Origin: Ostrinia nubilalis
Lineage: Eukaryota > Arthropoda > Insecta > Lepidoptera > Crambidae
Length of the DNA stretch: 64,000 bases
Reading direction: 5' to 3'
NCBI RefSeq assembly: GCF_963855985.1
Contig: NC_087093.1
Coordinates: 11,291,501-11,355,500 of the forward strand
Shown: positions 37,601 to 49,518 of the stretch, one piece after another
Numbering within the stretch: the first letter of the stretch is position 1
How the letters are laid out: every line of letters begins with the position of its first letter
Made by a program: the position numbers and the translations under genes
The notes under the pieces: model-generated
Database searches by the model: none
Seen by the model: the letters and a program-made list of their open reading frames with translations, nothing else
What the model was told of the DNA's origin: nothing

Positions 37601-38588
37601 TGTTTAAATTACCTTAAATACCTACTTAAGTCCCAATTATGACCTTGGCGGGAAAATAAAAATAAAAACTGTTTTATTTTGTTATATCCCTCCAAGGTGA
37701 CCTGTGAAGGTTCCAATAATGATGTAAAAAAGATAAGATGACAAAACATTAAGCGTTGTAATTGCTAGTTTTTTGTTTCAGGTGTTTTAGAATGTAAAAT
37801 TTTTTAGTTAAAGCTTTTTGTCTGTATAAAACAGTGTATTTCATCGGTTCATTCATACCCAATATTTTTAGTAGTTTTAATATTGTTTATTTATTAATTT
37901 TAGATAAACGTCTACAATGCTACTGCGAATCAAGTGGAATTAACCGTAGTTTGGCCTGTGGAACTCGCCTTTCCAATAAACAGTAAGCACTTTTGTAGCA
38001 GAACTCTTACAGAGGCAAATTCTTACAGTTATCTTTGAAGTATTTCCAACAACTGAGTTATTATGTGCTTAAAACTGTTTAATTAAAATCACATCAATAA
38101 AATTGATTACAGTAATGGAAGTCCAGTATTTGAACGCTGACGGACTTAAGTCTACGAGGGTAAAAGAAAGCGACTGGAAATCATCGAAACCAATCAAGTA
38201 CGTGGTTGAAGAAATTGACAACGATGGAGGTAATTTCAATACATTTTAATTTGTTAATTTTCTTTCGAGTTTACTTAAATATGAACCTTAAATTCTAGTT
38301 GCCAAGGTCAAGATTGACGAGCTAGAGCCTGAAACTGAGTACCTGATTCGTCTTCGGGGTGTGAATGGACTTGGCTCTGCTCCATGGTCAGCCCCAGTTC
38401 TAGCCTCAACCACTGCTGAAGAAGAAGAAACCACAGAAGAAGGTTCAGGAGATGAAGACGATGAGCCTAAGTCAGCGAAAGATGCAGTAGAGGAAGCGCG
38501 AACGGATACCATGTTTTATGGAATATTTTTTGCTGGTGGAATATTTGTCATAGCATTTGCTTGTATGGTATTCATGAGATTAGTTTAA
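34615..38588 (+). CDS. Ig/FnIII cell-adhesion protein, membrane-anchored (fasciclin-2/NCAM-like), 10 exons, 510 aa
   Basis: Exons: 34615-34666, 34902-35032, 35201-35405, 35851-35982, 36535-36744, 37186-37243, 37317-37575, 37904-37982, 38113-38229, 38299-38588; all junctions keep frame. The start context is CAAAATG, followed by a hydrophobic signal peptide (about 1-19). Ig1 has Cys53 and Cys115 (DSGEYEC); Ig2 has Cys153, Trp165/167 and Cys218 (DAGVYAC) plus two additional cysteines at 178 and 230; Ig3 has Cys268, Trp280 and Cys323. One FnIII domain (about 342-450) ends in the typical TEYLIRLRGVNGLG strand. A Glu/Asp-rich stalk (455-484) leads to a hydrophobic helix (486-506) and then only MRLV, so there is practically no cytoplasmic tail. 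Such proteins act at the cell surface in adhesion. The closest general resemblance is to fasciclin-2/NCAM but with 3 Ig and 1 FnIII instead of 5 and 2; I cannot name the orthologue. The partner gene 41604-49518 is its inverted paralogue. Confidence 0.9.
36009..36057 (-). repeat. Short RTE LINE 3' end remnant in an Ig-gene intron
   Basis: CATCATCATC followed by CATCCACTGCTGAATATAGG, the complement of the usual RTE tail with its trinucleotide end. It lies in the intron 35983-36534. Confidence 0.5.
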
Positions 38589-38705
38589 AACAATCAAAAT
38601 TTAAGTTTTGTAAGTCATGTAAATTTTTGACTGAAAAATGTGTAAGTTATATTCTTAAAGATATTGTTAACTATTGAATTGTAATATTGATGAAGACCGT
38701 TCCAA

Positions 38706-38711
38706 ATTAAA
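38706..38711 (+). terminator. Candidate polyadenylation signal of the plus-strand Ig gene
   Basis: ATTAAA lies 118 bases after the stop codon at 38588, and no closer canonical signal is visible. A second candidate, AATAAA, lies at 39336-39341. Confidence 0.45.
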
Positions 38712-38810
38712 TAACTGTTGAATTTCTTACGTTTGCTTTCTTTTAAATTTCTTTAAACATCTCAAAGTTCTGTTTAAATGTAGTAGGGAAACACGGAAGT
38801 TATAAATCAT

Positions 38811-38816
38811 TTTATT
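38811..38816 (-). terminator. Candidate distal polyadenylation signal of the minus-strand Ig gene
   Basis: AATAAA on the minus strand (TTTATT as written) sits only 100 bases beyond the opposing gene's ATTAAA. If used, the minus-strand gene has a 2.8-kb 3' UTR. Other minus-strand AATAAA words at 39376-39381 and 39578-39583 could serve instead. Confidence 0.3.
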
Positions 38817-41603
38817 GAAGGCAAAAACATCGGTGTAAGTAAATTAACAATATGTATGTGTACATTTTAAAAGTAGCGAACGTAAATTATTATGTACAAA
38901 TGCTTTTGTCAAAACCATGGCGACCACTAACGTGTCGGAACTTTTATAAACATCTTATAAAATAATCATCACATCAACTAGCTAAAATTCCCAAAAATTA
39001 ATAATAGGTATAACAGGTCAAAACATCGTGATACCGTCCCCAGCACATCAACTTACCACCAATTATCTTTCCTCAATTAATTTTGAACCTTAACGTTAAC
39101 GATATAGAGCTCGTTGTGGTAGGTCGACATGCTGGCGACTGTACAGTGTACACTTAAACTGTACATCGTAAATTTTAAAATTATTTTTGCAAAACAGTTA
39201 TAAAAATTCTTATGAATCATTAGTGGTAGATATAAAGCTTTAAAAGCTAATAGATTTAAATGATAAAATCGTTAAGTTTAAGGCTGAAGAATTTTGTAAC
39301 AATTTATATAATTTTAATAATTGTAATTGAAATGAAATAAAGAAAGTTTTAGTGATCAGTCTACATTTAAAAAGTTTTATTTGTAAAACTAAAATTCAAT
39401 TGAAAATTGTTGTTAAAATAATTAATTAACAAATATTTTTTTTTTTGCAGAATCATACGTAAGTAAAGCTAAGGTGTTTTATGACCGAACCAAAAATTCT
39501 GACCGTTTACTTAAAAACTATTCTGAACTTTTTAATTTTTTGGTCGTCAATACCAAAATTGATATAAGTAGGTAATCTTTATTCGCAACGATAGTGTGAT
39601 TTGAATTTTAAATAGCTGATCAAAACTTTTACAAAAGGTAAATTAATAAATCAGATCAAAGGCACTAATAAGAAGTTGGGATAGTCGGTATAAAGTAGTA
39701 CCTGCACGAATATTGTCTCAGTTTAATTATAATAGTTTCGTTTTATAATACTTAAACAATGTTAATTCTACAATCATAGCACTAAAATAATTTACTCTAA
39801 ACATAAATCAAGATGTTTTACATCTTCAGGTATTTTAGATGCATTAAATTACATTTGAATTATATTTGGGTTTCTAAAATTCGCTTTTAAAATTAAGAAT
39901 CGCCTGTAATTATAATTCTAGTCTAGAAAATGCAGCTCCATTTTATTTCGTTTCTGATGGGGTACATTTTATCAAATTCTACGATCAACTGTCTTTGTGG
40001 ATGTTGTCTTTTGTTCCTTTGAGATAGAAATCTATTTTAGAAAATTATTTGTTAGATAAGTGACACCCTAATTTCTTAAATTTAGGGTAACAGTTGAGTT
40101 AAGTTTACAGGAGACTCTTAAGTAGAAAATCACGAAACAATATTGTTTTCTCACTGAAGATGTGTGTGTACAATATACTAAACAAAAACATACCACACTT
40201 TTCATTACGCAAGTGACCTTAAACTCTAAACTTAGAAAATTTTAAACACAAAAGACAATATTTACATCGATAAAAATGCTATATCAACAACGTTTAGGAA
40301 TTCAGCAAAATATATAAAAGTGGTAACATTTACGATTGTATTTCAACGATAAATTGTAAACATGCATGTAGGAAATTTGGACGCAATCTATATTTAGAAC
40401 ACTCAGACATTTCCAATAGTTATTACAATAGTTAAAGTTAAGTATAGTCATCTATATAACTCGCAAGTATATTATGTATTATAATTAAACGTAATAACAG
40501 TACAGCTAGAACTAAAGTGCTTCAAATCATTCATATAGAACCGTATATTTCTAAGTATCGTCAGTAAAATAAAGAGTCTTACTTACTATCACATATTATT
40601 ATACTTTAACAATGTTTATATTTATACATATATCAAGTTCAGGCCATTGTTATACATATGGGTATGACAATGAACTTATTTAATTGAAACTGCACTAATA
40701 GACAATTATTTCAAATATTTCCTATCTAAACTTAGTTTGGAATGTCATGGGGAGTTGGAAGTATGGAGATACAAAACCTAAATATAAATATTTACAAACT
40801 TAAAAGTAAATTAATGTTAATAGCCTCGTCAAAATTACAAACTTTGATATTTTCACAGTCAAATCAAATAGTGAAAGTTAAATTTTATAATAATTCGACA
40901 AAAATAAACCGAATTTGGATTATGAAAACCCCACGCCATCGTCTAAACTTATTAGAATCGCCAAGTACGCCAGATAAATATTTTCAAACACCTCGTGTTG
41001 TCTCGGAGTTAAAGCACAATGGTCTTAAATACATGAACGAACATTCACCAATTTTAATATATTCAAATGTAGAGAAAATTTATCAAACTCATCCATCGTC
41101 ATTAAAGCACACATTGATTGATTGATTGATGATTTGGCGATATCAATTCTCCAATATGGAATCTCCAATATGGCTCTTAAAACTCCGAGATTAGGCTAGG
41201 CCACACTATGTAAACAAGGTGTGTAAAACAAAGTGCTAAGCTGAATGCCAGTTGACTGTCGCGGCGATTAAAATCCCTAATGATTTTTTTTGTTACACAT
41301 GTTTTATCACGTTAATTAATTGCCTGTCTCTTCAGGTGCTTTTAGAAATCACTTCAACAGGACAGATCAGGTGTCTGACAAGCGAAAAGTTATGGATCCA
41401 TGTGACGCGTGCCCTTATTTCCCACTGTGGCAGACATTTTTTCAACTTAAAATCATGCCACTTCTGTAACGCGTTGCAAATGCGACTAACGCCGAATAAC
41501 TACAAAAATTAGCCGTGAGCGAGGGGCCAGTTCGGTTTACTGGCACAGCTGGAGTTGTTACAGCACAAAAAAGCTTTGGTTAGACCTGGCGATCCTTAAC
41601 AGC

Positions 41604-44600
41604 TTAGAACCATAGAGCGACGACTGTGAACACAAGAAGTGCGGCTGAAGAAAGCAGTCGGATGGCGTGTGCGGTGGTGCTGGGGCTTGGAGAGATATCA
41701 GTCCAGTCGGAGTAGCCGGCGATGTTCAGGGACCTCACACGGGCGTGGAACGTGGTCGAGTTGGGCAGGGGGCCGACGACGTATGACCTATCTGTGAATG
41801 CAAAAAAAAATAGGTTTAGCGTTTAACTCAGTCAGTGTCTGAGGCATGGGAGCGGCACGGGAGGAAGTTTTTGTAATGTAGTGTAACAATCAGCGAGACC
41901 TCAGATCTCCTTCAGATTTATTAGCTCTGTCACGTCATAATATTTATTTATTTATATTTGTATCATTAGCTAGAACTTTGTTTGAAATTGTTCTTTACAA
42001 GATAGTATTAAGTACTGTTCATCGTAGAAATATTTAATATGGCTTTGTTTTGTCCTTTTCACTACGTCTCCAAACTTCTCTCAATCAAACGACACACTGT
42101 TTAAAGGGAGTGATTAAAGGTTAAACTAAAGGATAATTAAATCACCAGAGAGGAATTAAGGATCGAAAATATAGGCGTTGAGTCTTATTTACGTCAAATG
42201 ACTCAAGCCTATTAGCTTCCTCAAATAAAAACAATAAAATATTATTATTGAATTAAATTACTGCAATGTATTGTACTGTACCATCTGTAATATCTAACGT
42301 GAAGATTTCAAACGCTGCGTCCCAGTCAGGTAGATAGTCCTCTACCGCGGGAGTCAGCTGGAATTCGAAGGCTGAAACGTAACAAAATACAAAATTAATA
42401 TAAGTGTAAAAAATGTATAATTTTATTGCCAAATAATAGCTTTAAAAAGTGTAGAAAACTTCATTTTAAACAGAGCTGTGCTTTAAATATGTACTAAGCT
42501 ACCATAAATAACCCTAGAAATAATACTTACCAATAACCGTAAGGTTAGAGGGAGGAGGCGAAACACCTTCTTCCTCCTTCTGAAAGTTGCACTGTGAGCA
42601 GCTCACGTTGAAGACCAAAGCACTTCCATTGGCACTCAGCAGAGTGACCTGGTGAACAATATAAAATATTGTTAAAATCGGTATTTTACCAAAAAAGTGG
42701 CGACCACGGGCTGGAGGACGTAGCGTGGGCAGGCCTTCTACTAGATGGACTGACGATCTGGTAAAGGTCGCGGGAAGAACCTGGATGCGGGCAGCGCAGG
42801 ACCATTCATTATGGAAAACCTTGGGAGAGGCCTTTGTCCAGTAGTGGACGTCATTTGGCTGAAACGAACGAACCGTAATACTCGTATCTATATGCCTTAA
42901 GGTTCAGGAGCTCCTAACAACACCTGTCAGAAATCCAAGGCAGACACTTTACAAATAACGAGCTAGCTTCGATAAAATTCAAAATCTGTACCCTGCTAAG
43001 GAATTCGATTTTGATTTTTAGACTTGGGAATTCGATAGAAATAAAATTAATGACTTATTTTTCACTCGAGGTCGTACAAACATCTTTTTATGAGTAATTT
43101 TAACACATTCAGATACGAGTAATTTAAAGCATGGAGTATTTCCTATACGCTATAGCTTCCTTTGAGCTCCTCTGAGTTGGAAAGGAATAGCTAAGAATCG
43201 AGCTCAGTGGCGTGGATTGGATTCGAAATTCAAACTGCAAATCCAATTAGAATTTGGGGGTCTATGTCCAACAGTGGATAATGGATATGTATGGACAGTA
43301 GGTTAATAGGGCCAAGATGTTAATGTTAGTAAATTGTATTGCACCAAACAATAGTCGTGTTAACCTCCTAATTTCCAGGTAGGGTAAGGAGTTAGTTTAC
43401 CGCAATATTTAAGCGGAAAGTTTTACTACTGAATCGGCAGTCCTACACTGATACCGCTGGGGTATTATCGCCTGAACATGTCTGAACACACTTATTTATT
43501 CGTAATTCAAACAATAGAACATAAAATATGTATTTTATATTGTTAAGGTCATCGCACATTTATCAACTCGGAAAGGGATCAACATCGCGCTGTCAACTAA
43601 GGCGAGAAGTTTACATTACGGTGCAGATTACAGTACGGAGTTTCATACAAAGAATACTGACCCCCTCGAGTTGATACGGTTACGATCCATTTCTGGGTGG
43701 ATAAGTGTGCTTAATCCTTAATACTCGTACCTATTTCTTCTTGTGCAATGAGACCTCTTTAGAATGTATATTTGTGCGATAAGTAAAAATTGATATATCT
43801 CAAACAATGGAACATAGTTTCGTTAATACTTACCGAATCTGGTGGAGGAGGCTTGTTTCCGAGCGACACGTCGAATACGACTGTCTTGCTGCCCTTGTTG
43901 TTGCTGACCTTACACTTGTACTGGCCGAGATCTTCCTCGCTGCGCACTCGAAGACTAAGCACCGAGTACGTGCCATCTTTGTCAGTGAATACCTGGAAGG
44001 ATGACAGTCTTTAGCACATCAACAAATATTTAAAAAATCTTTGTCAACTTCTATCGGAAAATGTGACATGTCTATCAGCTTAAAAAAATATGGAGCTATC
44101 TTACTATTTGTTTAACATAATGAAGAATTTGATCTGAACAAAACAACGTTTAATTAATGCTTTTCCAAAAGCAGAAGGCAAAAAATTATTGATTCCCCGT
44201 TAAAAAATCTCAAGTACGAGTATAACATTTAATTACCAATTTCATCTCCATTCAGAACCTTTATGAATATTTGCGACAAAATGTATTGTATCCCATAATT
44301 TTCCATGCCTAAATTAATCAAAATGCTGTTAGGGCGTGAAGACACAAGAATATACTTCCTCATTAAAAACATGACTGTTAATATTATCAAGAACTTACAA
44401 TATCATCTTCAGGAATGGGGGAATCAAAGTTGTCCCTTGTGCGAATCCACTCGTATTCGGGAGGAGGGAAGGCGAATGCACTGCAGGTTATGTTCTTGCT
44501 GAAAACAACCAATATTTAAGTATCGTTGAAAGGAAGCTCTTAAAACCTTAATTCTGATGTTATACAGTGTGAGTCACGTTAAAGTGTACATATGAAAATA

Positions 44601-47600
44601 GATGAAACTAGACCTACTTTTATCGACAAAAAAGAGGTCAAAAAAATTTTTGAGATTTTTTTTTAATTTTTTATAAAATGTTTTTTCTTCCAATTACTTA
44701 TTGTAAAGAAAACGTAATAACTTTTAAACTAAGCGGTATATCCTGATAAAATAAAAACAGTTATAATGCTAAATAACAGGAGATACAAAAAAAATACATA
44801 AAATACACAAAAAAGGCCAACAAATAATAAAAAATGATACTTTTTGAAAAAAATCTGCTTTTAAATTCGTGTTTTTTTGGTTAATTGATAAATTTCTCCA
44901 AAAAATGCCCCTATAACAGGTGGTTTTTATTACTTTTTATTATTCTTTATCGTATTACTTTTGTAAAACCGAAAATCGCATGTCTCTATCCCTATCACAA
45001 CGTTTGCAATGATCGTTTGAACTAAGCCTCTCCGGGCGCGCCATTCAACGCTTCGTTAACAACGAAACTGAAAATGGCTCTAGATTTGTAATTTTGATAA
45101 AGACAAGTTAGATTTCAAATAAAAACAAAAGATTTCGAAGTAAAATAAGCATTTTAGTTAAAATTAAAATTATCTCTACCTGTAGCGGAGAATAATGTTG
45201 TGGCAGGCCTTTGTTCAAACGATCATAGCAAATGTTGTGATAGGGATAGAGACATGCGATTTTTGGTTTTACAAAGATAATACGATAGAGAATAATACAA
45301 AGTAATAAAAATTACCTATTATAGGGGCATTTTTTTGAGAAATTTATCAAATAACCAAAAAAATACGTTTTTTAAGCAGATTTTTTTCAAAAAGTATCAT
45401 TTTTAATTATTTTTTGCATTTTCTGGGTATTTTATGTATTTTTTTAGTATCGCCTGTTATTTAGCATTATTACTGTTTTTATTTTATCAGGATATACCGC
45501 TTGGTTTAAAAGTTATTACGTTTTCTTAACGAGAAGTAATTGGAAGAAATAAAATTCTATAAAAAATCAAAAATTTTTTGACCTCTTTTTTGTCGATAAA
45601 AATAGGTCTAGTTTCACATATTTTCATATGTACACTTTAACGTTACTCACACTGTATATGACAGTAATGAAAAAAAAATTGAAAATAACATTGAAATTCA
45701 AATACGTTTTTGACGTGCTCACTTGGATCATTGGAAAATACCATCTGAAGCATGGAATCGTACTGCTTTTAGTTATTTAGGTTAACAAGTTTGCGCTTTA
45801 AACTATGAATAACTCCGTACTGCAACGCACACGTCTTATCCGCACCGTAAAGTAAAAGCCTCGACTCACGGCGAAAAACGATAGGGTGTTGATCCCTTTT
45901 CGGGTTAATAAGTGTGCTATTACCTTAATTCTACTCGCTAGACCACAGCGTATAACATTATTAGGATTAGTCTCTGCATACAAACCGAGCTACGTAGCAT
46001 GCAAATGTATCTTTAATTAATTAAAAAGTAAGACCGGATTCATTTGCAAAATACATTACGAGTGAAACTTACGTTTCATTTAAAATGGCATACGTTTCAA
46101 CTGTCTCGTAGGTACGGAGAATTGGACCATCTGAAAAAAAAAAGAAATAAAACTAAGAAACACCAAATACAGTTTAGTCTTAAATGAAAAGGTGAATTTA
46201 TCACTACATTTTAAAGAATTTGAAATAGAACCTAGTACATATTACATTGTCTGTGATAGTGGTCATAGAACTAATAGAATAATAATTTTGTAAAAATCAA
46301 TATTTTATGATATTACTGAAACTACTCTTGAAAAACATAATACTCATCCTGGCGTAGTCGGGTAAAAATGTTCCAATTTAACTTACGTTTAACAGACAAG
46401 GTGATGGTTTTGTCTATGTAGTGTGAGAGAGCTTTCTGTGTCACTTTGCACACGTAGTCGCCGATGTCTTCGTACGAGAGATCCTTTATCTCCATCGTGT
46501 ACAAGTCACCCTTCTTCCTGATGATGTACTTGTTGTTTTTACTGTCAGCTGTAAAAACAAAATAAAAATGGAACATTTGAATTGATATTAATATTAGGAT
46601 ACGCATTGTGGCTATATTCACAAACGATTAACATGTATGAATAAAGGTACATTATGTCTCCATACTTGGAAGCTGTAGTTAAGTACTTAGCTGTGTTTAC
46701 ATGGAAATCTCAGATTTTTTTTAATTTAATTTCAAACAACGGTTACGCTGTCATGTGAAAGAATAAGTGCTATCCACACCGTGTACATTGCACGTTTGGT
46801 GTGCATGGAAAACAATGTAATTTTTTGTATAAATTGCAAGCAGGCTTTACACCAAGTGTATATGACGAATACTTACAAGTCTGGTGGTACGCTACGCGTC
46901 GAGGATATGCTTAGTGCTTAGCACAAAATTATTTATTTTTTGACGTAATTATTGTATTTAATATAAAACTACGGTGGTTCTCGGTGCCAAGAACCCTGAG
47001 CTTGCAAAGAAATGTTTCGACAATCCATGATAGACTGCCCTGGCGCCGCAGAACGAGGAGAACCGATCCCAAATAATGGCAAATGGCTAGGACAAAGAAG
47101 AAAACTAATTACCATTAATGGGATTTTGATTCCTGTACCACTGCACCACTGGCATAGGGTGTCCCTTAGCTTCGCAGTCCATTTTTATGGATTTCCCTTC
47201 TTCGCCGATCTTATTCTCGGTCCTATTTACAATTTTCACTTTGGCTAGAAAAAGTAATACAAAATTAATATTAATCACAGTCGAAATCCAAAAAGCACAA
47301 AAGAAGATTCGAAATTAAAATTGTAATGATTACTACGTAAGCGAAATGATCACTTAAAGAGCCATTTCCAAGAACATGGGACCATTTATTTCGTTATTGC
47401 CTGATAAGTATTCAAAGAAACCGCTCCGACTAATTTTGAATGGTTTGCCATTCAAAATGAGCGTCGCTAGGGCAGTTTCTTTAAATATTTTGTGGTCTTA
47501 ATATGAACTAGACAAAAAATTACCGTTTTAAATATTGTTAAGCAGTATAAAGCATCTTTGAGGGATCATAAATTATTTCTAAATGTTTCATAATGTTGAA

Positions 47601-49518
47601 ATGATTTAATAGACCAGTCAATAAAGAGTTATAGAGGAAAATGCGTGGAACACAATTTTTGACTTCGTGACATAATTAGACTAGCCAGGAGGTGAACTTA
47701 ATTATCAAAAGTCCCCGCCCGTAGCCCTTGAGCATGTCACTAGGACGCATAGCATTAAGCGAAAAACTTAAAAATGGGACCTACTCGTAGGGGAGAGTGG
47801 GGGAATTGCGGACGCTGAAGGGAAATAACGCACAACATTCGTACTATTAGTAATAATCAGATTTTCTTTATTAATTATTAATCTTTAGTTAAACATCTAC
47901 AAAAACAGTTATACTTATTAAACGAGATCAATCAACAATTTACCGGTTTTCAAGGTGTGCCGGGCCAATCCTGAGGTCCCGGGTTCGATTCCCGGCCGGG
48001 ACAATATAGAAAACGATCTTTTCACATTGTCTCTGGTTTGGGTGTGTTGTGGTTCGTCGTTCCCGATTTCCATAACACAAATGCCTTAGCTACTTATTTT
48101 GGGTTGGAGTAATATATGAGATGTTGTCTAATATTAATTTAAGTATTTATAATATTTTATTTATTTATATTATTTTATTTATATTTTTTATTTATTTATA
48201 TTTTTTATTTATTTATATTATTTTATTTACTTTTATTGGTTACTCTGCAATGCCAAACAACATAACATGTAAAAATATCAAATCATGTTAGACAAATATA
48301 TTTTCAACTTAGACTCGTCATATCTCAGAATTCCCATATCTCACAACATAGCGCTTTAAGTGAATATACCTACAAGTATAAAGCTTTGAAATAAAATACG
48401 TTTCATCTTTGTCCGCCGTGGGGCATTTTCTCATATTAAAGTTCCCAATGTCCTTTGTAGGTTATGAAAACATTCCATAAAAAGAAACATTGGCGATTCA
48501 AACTTCATTGACAAAGCTATCAATAGATAATATAACTTTTTACCATCACTTAGTATTCAGACCAGTCCCTTAAATTAAAAAACACTAAAAATTAGATCAA
48601 AATACACATTTTTTTTAAATTTTACCTACCTTTCAAACTGTACGCAGCCGGCTGTCGTAAGTTTTTGCGTGGCACTAAAATGACAGAAAGAAACAGATGA
48701 CAGCACCGGGCTGCCGCGGGGGGGAGGGATTGAGTAGGTACTTGCTAGTCCGTATTTACCCCGCGTCCGCAATTCCCCCATCCTCCCCTACTTGTAATGG
48801 GAATACTCGTACTTACATCCAACAATGAATTCAACGGTCTCATTGTAGTTTCCCGCTTTGCACGTCCACTTGCCGCTGTCAGATATCTTCAGCTCGTGGA
48901 AGATCAGCGGCACCTTGACTTCTTTTCCCTCCACCTTCCGCTCCACGTATGTCCTGGAGCTCAGATTGTTTCGCTCCTTGACTACCTCCCCGGAGGGAGA
49001 GTACCAGTTTATCTCCTGGAAAGAGCAAACAAAAGTATGCAAAACAAATTCACCTTAATTATCTTTTATAAAAAAATCACAAAGAATTCGCAGATCAGCT
49101 CAATAATATAATTATTGTTCAGCTTTAAAATTTAAAAACGAATATTCACAATAAAAAATTGCTTCAATGAATTAAAACATGTGATTGTTATAGTGACTGG
49201 ACAGCAAATAAAAAGGGTCGTTTAGAAAAACTTCAACATCTTAAAAGTGTTAGACCTTGCTTTATTACTTGTAAATAAAACTATCAAAAAATAACAAAAT
49301 TCTATCAAAATCCATACAAAAACAGCGGTTATGTTTAATAAATGTTACGTAACTAGATATAATTTTCGCATTATCATTTTATTTAACTGAATCACTTACA
49401 TCCTCAATATTTATTCCTTTGCAGAAGATAGCTCTCCTATCGCCCACATTGAACACCGAGGGCCTGGCCAGTACATACAGGAGCGGCTGCGAATCTTCAA
49501 CCTCGTCTGCGAACGCCG
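41604..49518 (-). CDS. Ig/FnIII cell-adhesion protein, GPI-anchor type (fasciclin-2/NCAM-like); first exon not found
   Basis: Exons in transcript order: 49518-49400, 49015-48817, 47244-47113, 46548-46387, 46130-46073, 44498-44399, 43992-43834, 42648-42531, 42371-42282, 41791-41604 (stop at 41604-41606). All junctions hold frame, giving 440 codons. Ig1 carries Cys in AIFCKG, Trp in INWYS and SGKWTCKAG; Ig2 has MDCEAKGHP, VQWYR and IGDYVCKV; Ig3 has NITCSAF, YEWIR and LGQYKCKV. FnIII follows, from a proline-rich PPPPDS linker to FHARVRSLNIAGYSDW. The protein ends SPSPSTTAHAIRLL then a hydrophobic run to the stop, the layout of a GPI-attachment signal (small residues, short spacer, hydrophobic C-terminus, no tail). 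The first visible exon starts in phase 1 and begins after the signal peptide, so a short signal-peptide exon must lie upstream, beyond 49518 or off the window. Cell-surface adhesion role inferred from domains only. Confidence 0.9.
42702..42866 (+). mobile_element. RTE-type LINE 3' fragment in intron
   Basis: CGTAGCGTGGGCAGGCCTTC, GACTGACGATCTGGTAAAGG and CAGTAGTGGACGTCATTTGG match the RT C-terminus and tail. Very similar to 5882-6052. It lies in the minus-strand Ig gene's intron 42649-43833, antisense to it. Confidence 0.6.
43545..43720 (-). repeat. Diverged interspersed repeat (pair with 45800-45925)
   Basis: The minus strand carries AACTCCGTACTGTAATCTGC and GATGTTGATCCCTTTCCGAG. The plus strand at 45800-45925 has AACTCCGTACTGCAACGC and GTGTTGATCCCTTTTCGGG in the same order. 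Not coding. Confidence 0.5.
44565..45654. mobile_element. Long-inverted-repeat TA-flanked element, copy 2 (1.09 kb)
   Basis: Same ends and arms as 10045-11121 with TA on both sides, inserted in the opposite orientation: its single-copy centre (GGCGCGCCATTCAACGCTTC) is the complement of copy 1's. It lies in the Ig-gene intron between 44499 and 46072. Confidence 0.85.
45800..45925 (+). repeat. Diverged interspersed repeat (pair with 43545-43720)
   Basis: See the partner for shared words; about 125 bp, no target duplication visible. Located in the same Ig-gene intron as the palindromic element. Confidence 0.45.
47790..48788. mobile_element. TA-flanked DNA element, 999 bp, with nested SINE
   Basis: 26-bp inverted ends (GGGGAGAGTGGGGGAATTGC... 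/ ...GCAATTCCCCCATCCTCCCC, two mismatches) with TA at 47788-47789 and 48789-48790. No transposase frame. Inside are a tRNA-like SINE piece (47955-48004) and an AT-rich TTTATTTATA minisatellite (about 48140-48230). The right end is 28 bp from the splice donor of exon 48817-49015. Confidence 0.75.
47955..48004 (+). repeat. tRNA-derived SINE piece (B box)
   Basis: CCCGGGTTCGATTCCCGGCC forms a perfect T-arm/B-box hairpin. The 5' half of a tRNA is missing, so it is a SINE remnant and not a tRNA gene. Confidence 0.6.

Larger units (their letters stand above)
38589..41603. other. Convergent inter-stop region, probably 3' UTR sequence of both Ig genes
   Basis: No exon, transposon end or long repeat is recognisable over 3 kb, unusually clean for this window. 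It is AT-rich and has a short (TGAT)n run near 41111-41128. A 127-codon plus-strand frame (40742-41125) shows no domain and is low-complexity in composition. Absence of repeats is compatible with transcribed 3' UTR, but this is inference. Confidence 0.4.

Noticed and set aside
40742..41125. 127-codon plus-strand frame
   Set aside because: No domain, no splice context, low-complexity Lys/Asn/Ile composition; it lies in the likely 3' UTR of the opposing gene.
47955..48004. Possible tRNA gene
   Set aside because: Only the T-arm is present; no D-arm or matching acceptor stem.
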